Source: Protopterus annectens (Eukaryota; Chordata; Ceratodontiformes; Protopteridae). From it: 64,000 bases of DNA. Positions 10,826 to 22,299 of the stretch are shown here, piece by piece. The notes beneath the pieces are model-generated. The model saw only the letters and a program-made list of their open reading frames with translations. It did not search any database and had not been told where the DNA came from. Position 1 is the stretch's first letter, and every line of letters starts with the position of its first letter. The stretch covers positions 1,133,648,031-1,133,712,030 of the forward strand of contig NC_056726.1 in the NCBI RefSeq assembly GCF_019279795.1, in the 5' to 3' direction. Both the position numbers and the translations under genes were made by a program.

Positions 10826-11839
10826 TCTTAATTTCCAGTGGGATGGGTTCCCTCAGTCTGGCTCTAGCTGTACACCAAGGCTGTCACAGGTTCCACAGTT
10901 ACTCTTAAGTGTTGTTGTCCTGCACATTCTTCAGCATCTCTGCCTAAGGCTATTGCCTGCAGCAGCAGCATCTTCAGCCTGTACTGCACACATCTGTATC
11001 TTTACCCCAGTAATTTCCACCCCAGCATATGATAAAGGGGATGGAATCTACATTGCAAACTTATATCTTATTGAGTAGTTGCATGGGATTGGCTAATTAT
11101 ACTGCAAATCAGCTGTGCAGGCTGCATATAGAATTTCTGAACCACAGATTGGTCCAGAGACAAACACCTGCTAATGAGAACCATCTTAAAAAGGCAGAGT
11201 TCTAGCTAGGGAAGCCATTGGGTATGTGAGTTAATTTGCATGATTAGCTCATTGACACATTACTTATATAGCTGTATCTATCAACAGAGGAGCATTCCAC
11301 TCCATTAGGTATGTAACCACTTTCTTTCCAACATGATGCATATGTTTGACTATACTTGGGTGGAGTGGGGATTACATCAGTAAGCCTTTGTTAGAACTGT
11401 ACTGATGACATACCATTGATCTCCAGCTGTTACATCTGCAGAGGATGTAGAGTACAGCAAAGGTATAATGCTCTGTATTAACTGGGTACACGGGTCTCCT
11501 GGATACTACCTTTGATAGCAGTTGTAATAGTACACTGCTATTTGGTTGGCACTGTTGTTTTTACATATTATATGGGGAGAGTTCCTGTTATGGGGCACAC
11601 TACAATGGACTCCTGTGTTGGGTGCGTGATCATAAGTGAGTATATGGCATGGCACAAACAGGAGTAGGTCACTATTACTATTATCCTAGTTGCATCCACA
11701 CCCTTGGTATGTTTGGCCCACTGTAAAATATGAGATGTGTAATCAAGCAGTGAACATGGATGACCTTCTTTTACTGCTGCATCTCTACACACTGTACTCC
11801 CACATATGTGACCCTGACGTTCTAATTTATTTGTATTGC
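10826..11839. other. No gene seen; mostly unique-looking non-coding sequence
   Basis: I see no transposon domain or clear repeat. Frames are short. It precedes the exon-like block that starts at 11,841 and could be intronic or upstream sequence of that pseudogene. Confidence 0.45.
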
Positions 11840-11840
11840 A

Positions 11841-14312
11841 GGAAATGTCATGCATGCACGATGTAGAGCACCATTTAATCAGGCAGAAAATGACCTCATC
11901 ATTGAGGCTTTGCACCAACACTACCAAGTCCTGCTGTACAAAAGGAGGGCAAATAGACAAGAGCATGCAGACTTGTGGGAAGAACTAGTGCATAACATTA
12001 ATGCTGTGGGTCACCAGAACTGAACATATGAGCAGATGTGACACCGTGCCACATATATGATAAATGTTGCACACAGATGTGCAGCTGACATGGCCGGGAT
12101 CATCAAGTCACTGGTGGTGGTCCTGCAGCAGAACAACCTCTTTCAGCCACAGAAGAATTCCTGGCAAACCTTGCAATATAGGACAGCTCCCAGGCATCCA
12201 TCAGCCAATATTTTGGAATGTGGATGCCACCCATTCCTCTCAAAAGGAGTGTCCAGGTATGCTTAGTTAGATCAGCATTGGAATAATGTTTCATTCAGCA
12301 TGTCAAGGTGTATATAGTTTTACGTGGGTATCAGGTGTTTTATTGTAGGGGGAAGGAGGTTAGCTGCAGTTTTAAGCTCATATAAAGATTGTGACCCACG
12401 TACCTGTTAAGATAGCAGGCACTGTAAATGTGAAATATTTGAACATATTACCCCTATTACACTGTAACGTGGTGGTGTTGCCATTACCTCTCCCTCTTAT
12501 ACTGTAACGTGGTGGTGTTGCCATTACCTCTCCCTCATTTCTTTTCAGAACCATCAGGAATCAGAAGAGGTGGTGCTCCTGTTGCTGGTAAACACAAAAC
12601 TGTTTTGTCAGAGATGTAGATATAGTTCAATGTATTTGATAAAGTGTCATCTGAGGTCTTCTTGCTGGATTGATGTACTGTCTGCAATGATTGCCAAATG
12701 GACAGATATTTTCTGAATGTCCACAGTTTAGAGTCATACCTCTGCTTGTAGGTGTGACCATAGTGATTGACTTGACAGTATTGCCAGGACATTACAGATT
12801 GCCATAACTGTCAACTATGCAGAGTTTGCAGAATGTAAACGGTGTACATAATTTATGTTTTGCTCATGAGATTCTTGTTTAATGGAGAATTATTTCCAAA
12901 TAATTATGGATTAGGGTTATAAAATAATGTCCTCCTGTCATACTGCGTGAGGTTGGGGATTATACAAGTCTATAACAGTGACAGCTGTGTATGCAGCTTA
13001 TCATATATTGCACCTAAATACTGCAGAGCATGGAAGTGCAGATGTTAATGTATTGCTTTCTCCTTTGTATCACAAGTGACTGGGGAGGTTGGTCTTTGTC
13101 CCCTTCACAACCTGATGCGTCTCTCCAGACTCTGATGATGATGGTGGGCAAATTGAGGCACAGCTGTGGGTTGCAGAGGCTAAATCAGACACAGAGGTTT
13201 ACATCCCTTGTCCACTCTCATTATCACCATACACAGCCACTATGCCCACATACCCAGTCCCCTGAGACCACAGATTTTGGACAGTTGGAGGGTGGGAACA
13301 TTGAACAGCGAAGTATGGCTACTGTCACTTCATTGACTAACGACACTGGCCATAACCAAACAGTTGGCAATGTTCCATACAGGAGGATGGATAGGGTAAG
13401 TTTGTTGGAGGCCTGCTGTCCCTCCACCACCTGTTGCAGGTGTTTCATTGGATATCACTTGGTGTATGGTTAGGGCCATCACGAAGGCACAGGCACATTA
13501 AAATATTCAGAAAGTAACTCCTGATGAATTCTTAGGGTTATGGGTGCAGCACAGTCTGACGTCCATGACTGCCTCCACCTGTTGCTGATACCCTGAAATG
13601 GTTGACTGCCACAGTGGAAAGAGGTAGGTCTGAGAGAGATAAAACACTATTGGTCTTGGAATACTTGTCTGTGATGGAATGTTTCACTGGAGTTGATTAT
13701 CAGCTTTGTGGGCATAGGTCAGCAACTACATATGCTGAGAGTCAACGTGGCCATGCACAATCACGCTCCCGTTGTGGCAGTACATCCAGTGCTCCAGAGG
13801 GAAGTGTGTTGTCCACACCGAGATGTAGCAGGCTATAGGCTCATGGTCCTGGGTGTTCCCATAGAGGACACCTTCCCAGCAGACATCAGTCACCCTCAGG
13901 CAGTAGCAGAGCATCTGACCTTGGGCATGGGGGTGCTAGTGCAACTCCTGGCAGAACCAGTTCTTATGTTCAGGGGTGGAGACAATGAACTGTCAAGCTC
14001 TACCATGCATGGCTCACAGCTTTCCAACATACAGACATGTAGGGCTAGCACTGAGCTTGGCTGTGTTCATGCAGGCACTCAAGACACCATTGTCACATTG
14101 AGGGCACTTAGAGACAGACAGACAAACAGAGACACACACGCATGCACGCGAATTTCCATGGTCCATATTGCCCGCTTCCCTTTCTGACTCACACACACTT
14201 GCCAACCTATTGGGTCAGCCTTGGCCTCCTGCACTCCCACACAACATTCTGTGCAAGAGATGATAATTGTGCCACATCCCTATCATCTTTCTCATGGATG
14301 CTGGGAAATAAA
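11841..14312 (+). pseudogene. Decayed multi-exon gene with a Myb/SANT-like DNA-binding domain
   Basis: A first exon-like block (11,841-12,256) follows a pyrimidine tract ending GTATTGCAG and ends at CAG|GTATGC. It encodes APFNQAENDLIIEALHQHY..., then ANRQEHADLWEELVHNINAVG, the pattern of the Myb/SANT-like proteins of PIF/Harbinger transposons and their domesticated relatives. Two in-frame stops follow (after VGHQN and TYEQM). A 39-base block at 12,550-12,588 has TTTCTTTTCAG before and GTAAAC after. A third block (about 13,076-13,396) encodes an acidic DSDDDGGQIEAQLW stretch and ends AGG|GTAAGT. A terminal block lies near 13,700-14,200, with AATAAA at about 14,307. No Harbinger nuclease is visible. 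It could be a transposon Myb gene or a dead host paralogue. Confidence 0.5.
12461..12536 (+). repeat. 40 bp direct duplication just upstream of a putative splice acceptor
   Basis: ACTGTAACGTGGTGGTGTTG at 12,461 recurs at 12,501 with identical following bases (unit of 40 bp, second copy 36 bp). It lies within the putative intron directly before TTTCTTTTCAG. It is a recent local duplication. Confidence 0.9.
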
Positions 14313-14468
14313 GCTATGTGTCTGATGCACAGTGTGACTATCTACATTAATATGAATTAGTTTCACCCATTGTTGCTGTAGATGTGCTACTTGAATTGGT
14401 CATTTACACATATTGTACTTGGCCATTTAGAATGAGTATAGCAGTCACAGCCCTTAAGGCCAAACACA

Positions 14469-14972
14469 ATGCCAGACACACTAGTCATTGGTGACTCCAT
14501 AGTCAGACACACTGACGTCCCGCTCACCAGACTGAGTAAGGAGAAGGTCACAGTAAGCTGCCTGTCGGGCGCTAGAATCCGCCACATAACGCAAGCACTC
14601 AGGTCTCTCAACAGCAGGTACAAATATGACTCAGTCATTGTCCACGCTGGTGTAAATGACCTGAGACGTACCTCCTTGGACTACATGAAAAGAGACATTG
14701 AGGAGCTCTGTGATTATGTAGCCCAGGCAGGTATGACCCTGACCTTGAGCAGTATCCTACCTTCACCAAGAATGATGCCACAATACGGAGATAAGATGAT
14801 CAGCTTTAACAATTGGCTTAAACACTGGTGTCATTCAAAGGGGATCCAGTGTCTGTCTGCCTGGGATGACATGCTGGACAAGCCACGCTGCTTTGCAAGG
14901 GACGGCTTGCACCTGTCACCCTGGGATTCCGGATATTGGCAAAGGCTCTTGCCACCCCATAGTGCCTTTTAG
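14469..14972 (+). pseudogene. CR1 ORF1 SGNH/GDSL esterase domain (copy A3)
   Basis: An open frame of 167 codons holding nearly the whole esterase. Block I GDSIVRH is at residues 7-13, block III AGVNDLRR at about 56-63 (YDSVIVHAGVND), and block V RDGLHLS near residue 148. The frame is lost just after block V (PWDSGYWQRL replaces LGFRILAKAL), so the last ~15 residues are in another frame. In SGNH hydrolases Ser of block I and Asp/His of block V form the triad. All are present, so the fold looks preserved up to that shift. Confidence 0.85.
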
Positions 14973-14989
14973 GCAAGGCTCAAATTCTA

Positions 14990-17804
14990 AACCTACCACC
15001 CTAGAACACAAAAAGGAAAAAACTAAGGTTAATGCTGCTCAATGCCAGAAGTCTAAATCTCAAAATGCACGACTCGAGGCCCTTCTCAGTATGGAGAACA
15101 TCGATGTCTGTGCTGTGACAGAAACCTGGTTCAAGGCTCCTGAGAGCACCCCAGCGCTATCAGGTTTTACCTCATATCATGCGTTCCGGCCCCAAAATCC
15201 GGACAATACCAAGAAAGGAGGGGGTATCCATATTCATCAAGGACACCCACACCTCAAGACTGGTGGCAACGCACGATGCATCGGAGACCATCCAGGTGCA
15301 ATTAACCATAGGCAAGACTGCTCTGCAAATTGTAGCATGTTACAGGCCACCCTCACAAACTCAGGAACCTCACATGGCCTTCCTGAAAACACTAGAGGGA
15401 TAAATGTATCACCAAACACCATCATACTAGGTGACTTCAATTACCCTAATATAGACTGGGATCACTACTCAAGCCCAAACACCCTAGCCCAAAAGTTCCT
15501 GGAATTCATAAACTCAAATGCCATGGAACAACTAGTCACCATCCCCACAAGAGGAGATAACATACTTGATCTCATCATCACGAACATGGGAGCACAATGT
15601 TCAACACCGGAGGTGTACCCCTCACTGGTGAGATCAGACCACAAACTAATCTCGCTGGAGGTCCTCATCCCACCCCACCTGAAATAAAAAGACCACAGTA
15701 AAGAACTTCTCAAAAGACGACTTCTCACTTCTAAAGTATAGTGTGGTCTCCTTTATGGCCCCGAGCCGGGAAAACAGTACTCAAGCCGCTGAATCACTTA
15801 CAAATGCCTTCTACCAGCACCTGCAGGACTGCATGGATAAGGCAATCCCAAGCAAAACAAAGACTCTTTGTACCAAAGGCAAGCGTCAGTCTGGTGGATC
15901 TCAGCCATAAACATACTCTACAACTAAGTGATGAAGCTACTACAAGATAGAGCCAAATCCCTATAAGGTAAGACATGCTTGATCACTATAAGTAAAAACT
16001 AAGAGCTCTCATAAAATCATCCAAAGCAAATTTCGAGAGAAAAATAGCTAAAGACTCAAAAGACAATCATAAGGCCTTCTTTAGCTATGTTAGAAACCTG
16101 GGAGGAAACTCCCAGATATGCTCAGAGCTAGTTCAAAATGATGTGAAGATTACTGATCCTACAGACATTGCCAACATACTGGCTGACAGGTTCAGTGCAA
16201 ACTCCCCTCCCCCAAAAGGAGAGATATCTATACCAAACGATTGCAGCCCCCAAACATCTCCAGCGCCCAAGTGAGAACTGCTCTCTCCAAAGCAAAAACA
16301 CAGCATCCATGGGACCTGATGGTGTCCCCAGCTGTGTGCTCCATGAACTCAATGAGGAATTAAACCCACAGCTAGGACAGCTGTTTAATCATAGTCTTAC
16401 CTCTGGATACATACCCAGGAGTGGCGCACTGCAACTGTGGTACCACTTCACAAAGGCGGTGCCTCCACCGACCCTGGAAATTACCGCCCATTAGCTTGAC
16501 AAGCCTTATCTGCAAAGCCATGGAGAGGATCATAATGGACCTCATAAATAAAGACATAGGGAATTTGCAGACTTTGGATCCAACCCAGTTTGGCTTTGTC
16601 AAAGGCAGATCATGCCTTTTAAACTTGGTTGACTTTTTGAAACAGTCACCAAAGCCATTGATGAGGAAAGGCAGTCCATACAGCCTACCTCGATCTGGCT
16701 AAGGCCTTCGATACAATACCCCACTCGGGTATCACTGAAAAACTCATCAGCTTAAATGTCAACCTATACATCACAAGATGGGTTGCAAACTGGCTGAGTG
16801 ACAGAACCCACAGGGTCAGAGTTGCTGGCGCCATGTCAGACTCAAAGCCTGTCACAAGTGGTGTCCCACAGGGCTCAGTCCTGGGCCCACTCTTGTTTGG
16901 CATCTACTTTTCCGAAGTACAAGCAAACACAGGAGGGTTATGGCTGACAAAGTTTGCAGATGACTGCAAACTGGGCGGCATAGTAGAAAACACATCTGAC
17001 ACAGATATCCTTCAGAAGGGTCTCACAGAAACGGATAACTGGTGCCAGAGCCACGGCCTAAAGTTAAATGCCAAAAAATGCATAGTCATACCCTTCGGGA
17101 AAAACAAGGTTACCCCTAGCTACCAAATAGGTGGCAATCCACTGAGCACAGAAGAAGTTATCAGGGACCTGGGGACCCAGGTTGATAGTAGTCTGTCATT
17201 CGACACCCATGTAGCTAAAGTAGTTAGGAAGACCTTCTACATTGCCCACCTTATCATGAAGGGATTCTCATCTAGATCAAGGGAGGTCATAGTCTCCCTT
17301 TACTCATCACTCATCAGACCAATGATTGAGTACAATGCCCCATTCGGAATGTATCTGACCCGACACTTGCAGCAGCTGGAGAGGCCACAAAAGTTCCTCA
17401 CCAAAAGGATAAAGGGTCTCAAAAATCTGTCCTATGCTGCCCGACTGAAAGAACTCCAGCTCTATTCAGTCACTTACCGCTTGCTCAGAGGTGACCTTTG
17501 CCTAACATACAAGGCCATGTCAAACCCAGATTTGATGAATATGCTTCACCTCAAAAAATCTAGATCCATCAGAGCCACAAGGGCGGGAGACTTAAACCTT
17601 GACACGGCTATTAATAAGACGTGCTGGAGGGATAGATTCATCACCCAAAGACTCCATATGATGTGGAACAAAATCCCGGTACATGTGAGGCAGAGCACCT
17701 CGCTGGCCTTGTTCAAGAGAAATCCTGACCAATGGATGGGAGATCGCAGATATACCCCAGGGATTACCTCAGTGTCACTGCTCGACAGAGGCACAGCAAA
17801 ATAA
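14990..17804 (+). pseudogene. CR1 ORF2: endonuclease plus reverse transcriptase (copy A3)
   Basis: The endonuclease spans about 15,000-15,690 and the RT about 15,840-17,804. The last 323 codons (16,833-17,804) are open and include motifs B and C and the C-terminal domain ending WMGDRRYTPGITSVSLLDRGTAK. ORF1 and ORF2 meet at GTGCCTTTTAGGCAAGG, a T4 run that reads straight from VPF into RQGS. From AGG of this run to the conserved ATG of MLLNARS is 61 bases here and 59 in copy A1. Each is one off an in-frame 60, so the subfamily ancestor was probably a single fused frame. Confidence 0.85.
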
Positions 17805-19460
17805 TGGGTATAGTTCCCCATACTAAAGGGGTGGCGTAAGCCACAAAACGATGGGCTAGGCTTGTAAATGCCCTCGGGCAGATAGCCTAGTATGAACCTA
17901 TGAACCTATGAACCTATTTGTGTATGTTACGATGGATGCTGTTATAAGGGCTGTGGATTCACACAATGAAATGTGTCTCATGGAAATGATTACGTTTCAC
18001 TTTCAGGATTGTGTTGGAGACACTGATGGGTACACATCTAAAAATCAACCCATCAACGTCACAGCACAAGATTAAATGTCAGCACAGGAGAGAAATGTCA
18101 TCAGAAAGGTAATATAGTATAGGCTCATGGGTCCATAGGTTCATAGGTGTTTACTAGGCTAATAAACAAAATGGCTTCTTTAAGCCCAGCCATGCATCCC
18201 AAATCTCCAACAAGGTCTGATACCCTTGATAAGTGTAAGCAGGGTTTTGGGAGATTAAACACTTGCAAGCAGGGGGTCTGGGAGATGAAACATCTACAGT
18301 TTCCATGTGTCCATTACAGACATAGGTCCCAAACCAGGGATGCTTGTCCTGTTTCCCATCCAATTGTGTAACTTGAATTTGATTTGCATTAGGGTGGAGC
18401 TCTGCTTCATATGTTTGGGAGCCTGTTCCATATAGGGTGTAGTCTCTGGGATATATACCTGTGTCGCCAGCATGTCCTATTTATACCATAGCCAATGTGC
18501 AGATCTGTAGAACAGATAATTCTGGTGCTAGTTGTTCTGTGGATATGCAGGTGGTCCACAATGGGGTCTGACAATGGCCTGTATAGCAGGCATGCATCTC
18601 CTCTCCAAAGCTGTAGGACACAGAATACATGGGTAGAGCCTTGATGCGGTCTGCGCAAGATGTTTTATGCATGCCCTGTATTAATTTAGGGAGGAACCTG
18701 TGTGGATGTTTTAATTGTTGGATATGCCTGGCTAGGTGCCTAACAAAGGTGGCATTACACTCAATGATATATCAGATGAATGCAGAATAGACTGGAACAA
18801 TGACTTCCTTGGACTTAAAAGCCATACATTTGCTAATAACTTGTACAACATAGAATGATTTCCCCAATACTGTATACACATGACAGTCAAAGGCTAGATC
18901 ATTATGTGTGTCCCCAAGTCCTTGACTACTGGATCAACTGTCAGAGGTGTGTTGCCAAAATGATAGTTACCAGGGGTGGATGATTTCACAAAGCATAGTA
19001 TTGTGCATTTCTTGGCATTTAGTTTTACTGAATGGCTTTGACACCAGTTGTATGTCTGTGTCAACCCCTCCTGGAGAACATTTGTGTCAGTGTGGAATTC
19101 CATGACAGCTCCTACTTTGTAATCATTTGCAAATTTAATCAACCAGAGGCCACTGACAGTGGCATTGACTTCAGACAAATAAATGCCTAAGAAGAGTGCT
19201 CTGAGAAATGATTCCTGAGGGAGTCCACTTGTGACTGGCCTGTTTGTAGATGTGGACTCCTGTTTGTAGATGTGGACTCCCCCACGCTAACTTCCTGGGT
19301 ACTATCTGTGAATCACTTCGCTATCCACCGGTTGACATACTAGTGTGTACCTAACCTTCTGAGTTTGTCAACAATGTCTGATGGAGGTATAGTGTCACAT
19401 GTGTCACTGTGTATACATGTGTATATAGTGTCACAAGGCTCTTGCTACCCCCATAGTGCC

Positions 19461-19467
19461 TTTTTTA
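19461..19467 (+). promoter_or_regulatory. Candidate -1 frameshift heptamer (T TTT TTA) at the ORF1/ORF2 junction, copy A4
   Basis: ORF1 reads GTG CCT TTT TTA GGC AAG and ends at a TAG near 19,497. ORF2 reads GCC TTT TTT AGG CAA GGC, exactly the -1 frame. The heptamer therefore sits as X XXY YYZ in ORF1, the layout required for -1 slippage, and U UUU UUA is the type used at the HIV-1 gag-pol site. The function here is inference. Confidence 0.45.
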
Positions 19468-19469
19468 GG

Positions 19470-20791
19470 CAAGGCTCAAAAGACAAACCCACCTCCATAG
19501 GTATCACAAGGGATAAGAAACTAAGAGTAATGCTACTCAACACCAGAAGTCTAAACCTCAAGATGCATGCACTCGAAACTCTCCTTAGCATGAAGAACAT
19601 CAAAATCTGTGCAGTAACAGAAACCTGGTTCAAGGCTCCCGAGAGCACCCCAGCACTACCAGGTTATACCTCATACCATGCTTTTCGGCCCCAAAACTTG
19701 GACCAAACCACAAAGGACGGGCAGTATCAATATTCGTCAAAGATACCCACACCTCCAGGTTGGTGGCACAGCACGAAGCATCAGAGACTATCCATGTGCA
19801 ACTAGCAGTGGGTAAAACTGCCTTCCAGTTTATAGCCTGCTACAGACCACCCTCCCAAAACCAGGAACCCCACTTGGCCTTCCTGAGAACACTGGAAAAT
19901 ATGAAGGTCTCTCCAAACACCATTATATCGGGCAACTTCAACTACCCAAACATAGACTGGGAGCATTACTCTAGCTCCAACACCCTAGCCCAAAGGTTCC
20001 TAGAATTTATAAACTCAAATGCTATGGAACAACTTGTTACCACTCCCACAAGAGGGGAAAACATACTGGACCTGATCATCACCAACATGGGGACTTTATG
20101 CTCCAGATCAGAAGTGTATCCCTCATTGGTAAGATCGGGCCATAAACTAATCTCACTGGATATTCACATCCCGACTCCATCCCCTGCCCTGAAAACCACA
20201 GTGAAAAACTTCTCTAATGCAAATTTCACACTCCTCAAAACTGAGGTGGAATCCTTCAAAGCCCCCGGGCCTGTGGAAAATATGGCCCAGACCACAGAAT
20301 CCTTTATAAACGCATTCTATGAACACCTTCAGGAATGCATGGATCATGCAATCCCAAATAAAACCAAGTCCCAATCCTCCAAAGGCAGACGTCCTGTCTG
20401 GTGGACCCCAGCCATAAACAAACTATACAATAGAAGGAGGAAGCTACTACATGATAGAGCAAAATCCCAAAAAGGGAAGGCATCTCTGATCAGTATTAGC
20501 AAAAAACTATGGGCACCGATAAAATCGTCTACGGCCAGCTTCGAGAGAAAAATTGCACAGGACACTAAGGATAATCACAAGGCTTTCTTTAGTTATGTTA
20601 GGAACCTGGGTGGGAATTCCCAGATGTGCTCAGAATTAGTCCAAAATGACAAAAAATACACTGAACCCACAGACATTGCCAACATTCTAGCTGACAGGTT
20701 CAGCGCAAACTTCTCCCCCCCTCCCCACCAAAAGGGCAAATATTTATCCCAGAAGAGTGCTGCCCCCCTGACATCTCAGATGCTCAGGTAA
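19470..20791 (+). pseudogene. CR1 ORF2 endonuclease and linker (copy A4)
   Basis: APE-type endonuclease with LLNTRSLNLK, CAVTETWFKAPES and IIACYRPPSQ-like segments, then the basic linker (RRPVWWTPAINKLYNRRRKLL) and the start of the RT thumb/finger region (ADRFSANFSPP). One frameshift lies near 19,720-19,760. The catalytic GDFN is GNFN and SDHKL is SGHKL, so two endonuclease active-site Asp residues are lost. A second shift at about 20,790 separates it from the downstream RT frame. Confidence 0.85.
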
Positions 20792-20826
20792 GAGCTGCCC
20801 TCTCCAAAGCAAAAAACACAGCATCA

Positions 20827-22299
20827 ATGGGACCAGACGGTGTCCCGGAGCTAAACCCAAACATAAAACTACTGTTCAATCTCAGCCTTACTACAGGATA
20901 TGTACCCAAAGAGTGGCGTACAGCAACAGTGGTCCCTCTCCACAAAGGTGGTGCCTCAACGGATCCTGGAAACTATCGCCCCATAAGTCTGACTAGCTTG
21001 GTCTGCAAAGCTATGGAAAGGATCATCATGGACCTCATAAATAAAGATATTGGGGACCTACAGACACTGGCTCCTACCCAGCTCGGCTTTGTTAAGGGCA
21101 GATCCTGCCTCTTAAACCTGGTTGATTTCTTTGAAACAGTCACCAAGGCCATTGATGAGGGGAAAGTGGTCTACACAGCCTACCTGGACCTCGCAAAAGC
21201 CTTCGATACAATACCCCACTCAAGCATTATAGATAAGCTCACCAGCTTAAATATAAACCCCTATGTCACTAGATGGGTTGCAAACTGGCTCAAGGACAGA
21301 ACCCACATGGTTAGAATTGCTGGAGCCATGTCAGACTCCAAACCAGTTACAAGTGGCATCCCACAAGGCTCAGTCCTGGAACCTCTCTTGTTCGGTATAT
21401 ATTTCTCTGAGGTACAGGCCAACATGGAAGGACTGTGGCTGACCAAGTCTGCAGATGACTGCAAACTGGGCACCATAATCGACACTCCAGCCGACACAAG
21501 CATCCTCCAAAAGGGCCTCATAGAAACAGACCACTGGTGTCAGAGCCATGGCCTCAAGCTAAACGCCAAAAAGTGTATAGTCATCCCCTTTGGCAAAAAC
21601 AAAGTGCCCACAAATTACCACATAGGTGGTAATCCATTAAGTACAGAAGTAGTAATTAGGGACCTGGAGACCCAAGTTGATAGCAATCTCTCATTTGACA
21701 ACCACGTGGCCAAAGTGGTTAGAAAAACATTTTATATAGCCCACCTAATCATGAAGGGATTCACATCTAGATCAGGGGAGGTCATCATGCCTCTTTACTC
21801 ATCCCTCATCAGGCCCATAATTGAGTACAATGCCCCTTTTGGGATGTACCTTACCAGACACCTGCAACAACTGGAAAGACCCCAAAAGTACCTCACCAAG
21901 AGGATCAAAGGGCTCAAACAGATGCCATATGCTGCCCGGTTAAAGAAACTCCAGCTCTACTCAGTGGCATATCGCCTGCTCAGAGGCGATCTGTGCCTGA
22001 CGTATAAAGCCATGTCCAACCCGGAATTAATGGACATGCTGCACCTCAGAAAATCCAAATCCCATCGAGCTACGTGCTTGAGAGACTTGAACCTCAGCAC
22101 TGAAATAAATAGGACATGCTGGAGGGACAGATTCATAACCCAGAGGCTCCCTTCACTCTGGAATAAAATCCCAGCCCAGGTTAGGCAGAGTCCCTCATTG
22201 ACTCTCTTCAAGAGGAATCTTGATGAGTGGATGGGAGATCGTAGGTTTACTCCGGGTATCACTTCTGTGTCACTGTTAGACAGAGGCACCGTATACTAA
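20827..22299 (+). pseudogene. CR1 ORF2 reverse transcriptase, longest open frame in the window (490 codons, copy A4)
   Basis: Contains fingers ([36 protein letters not shown]), motif A LDLAKAFDTIPH near residue 120, motif B TSGIPQGSVLEPLLFG, motif C SADDC (Phe changed to Ser, both Asp kept), and the full C-terminal domain (LTRHLQQLERPQKYL, CWRDRFITQRLPSLWNKIP, WMGDRRFTPGITSVSLLDRGT). Relative to copy A3 a ~30 bp deletion removes the SCVLHELNEE segment near the start. The upstream endonuclease is in another frame and carries active-site changes, so the open frame is a relic, not evidence of activity. Confidence 0.85.

Larger units (their letters stand above)
14441..17915 (+). mobile_element. 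CR1-like LINE copy A3, 5'-truncated at the start of the esterase
   Basis: Runs from the linker just before GDSIVRH to the octamer tail at 17,891-17,915. Every catalytic signature I can check is kept: esterase GDS / AGVND / DGLHLS; endonuclease TETW, GDFNYPNIDW, SDHKL; RT LDLAKAFDT, SGVPQGSVLGP, FADDC. Frames are broken by several single-base changes (near 14,930, 15,050, 15,690-15,780, 15,890-15,990, 16,200-16,330, 16,640). This makes it the copy with the most complete set of active-site residues, though not a translatable one. Confidence 0.9.

Noticed and set aside
11568-11966. 132-codon minus-strand frame as a protein gene
   Set aside because: It runs opposite the Myb/SANT-like exon, whose plus-strand translation has a recognisable domain; the minus frame is a shadow.
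13693-14187. 164-codon open frame as a separate gene
   Set aside because: No recognisable domain, and it overlaps the terminal exon-like block in another frame; chance openness is likelier.
14469-14972. SGNH/GDSL esterase as a host gene
   Set aside because: The same domain occurs at the same place upstream of ORF2 in at least five LINE copies here; it is CR1 ORF1.
20827-22299. 490-codon RT frame as evidence of an active LINE
   Set aside because: A ~30 bp deletion at its start, GNFN and SGHKL in the endonuclease, two frameshifts and 5' truncation of ORF1 rule out autonomy.
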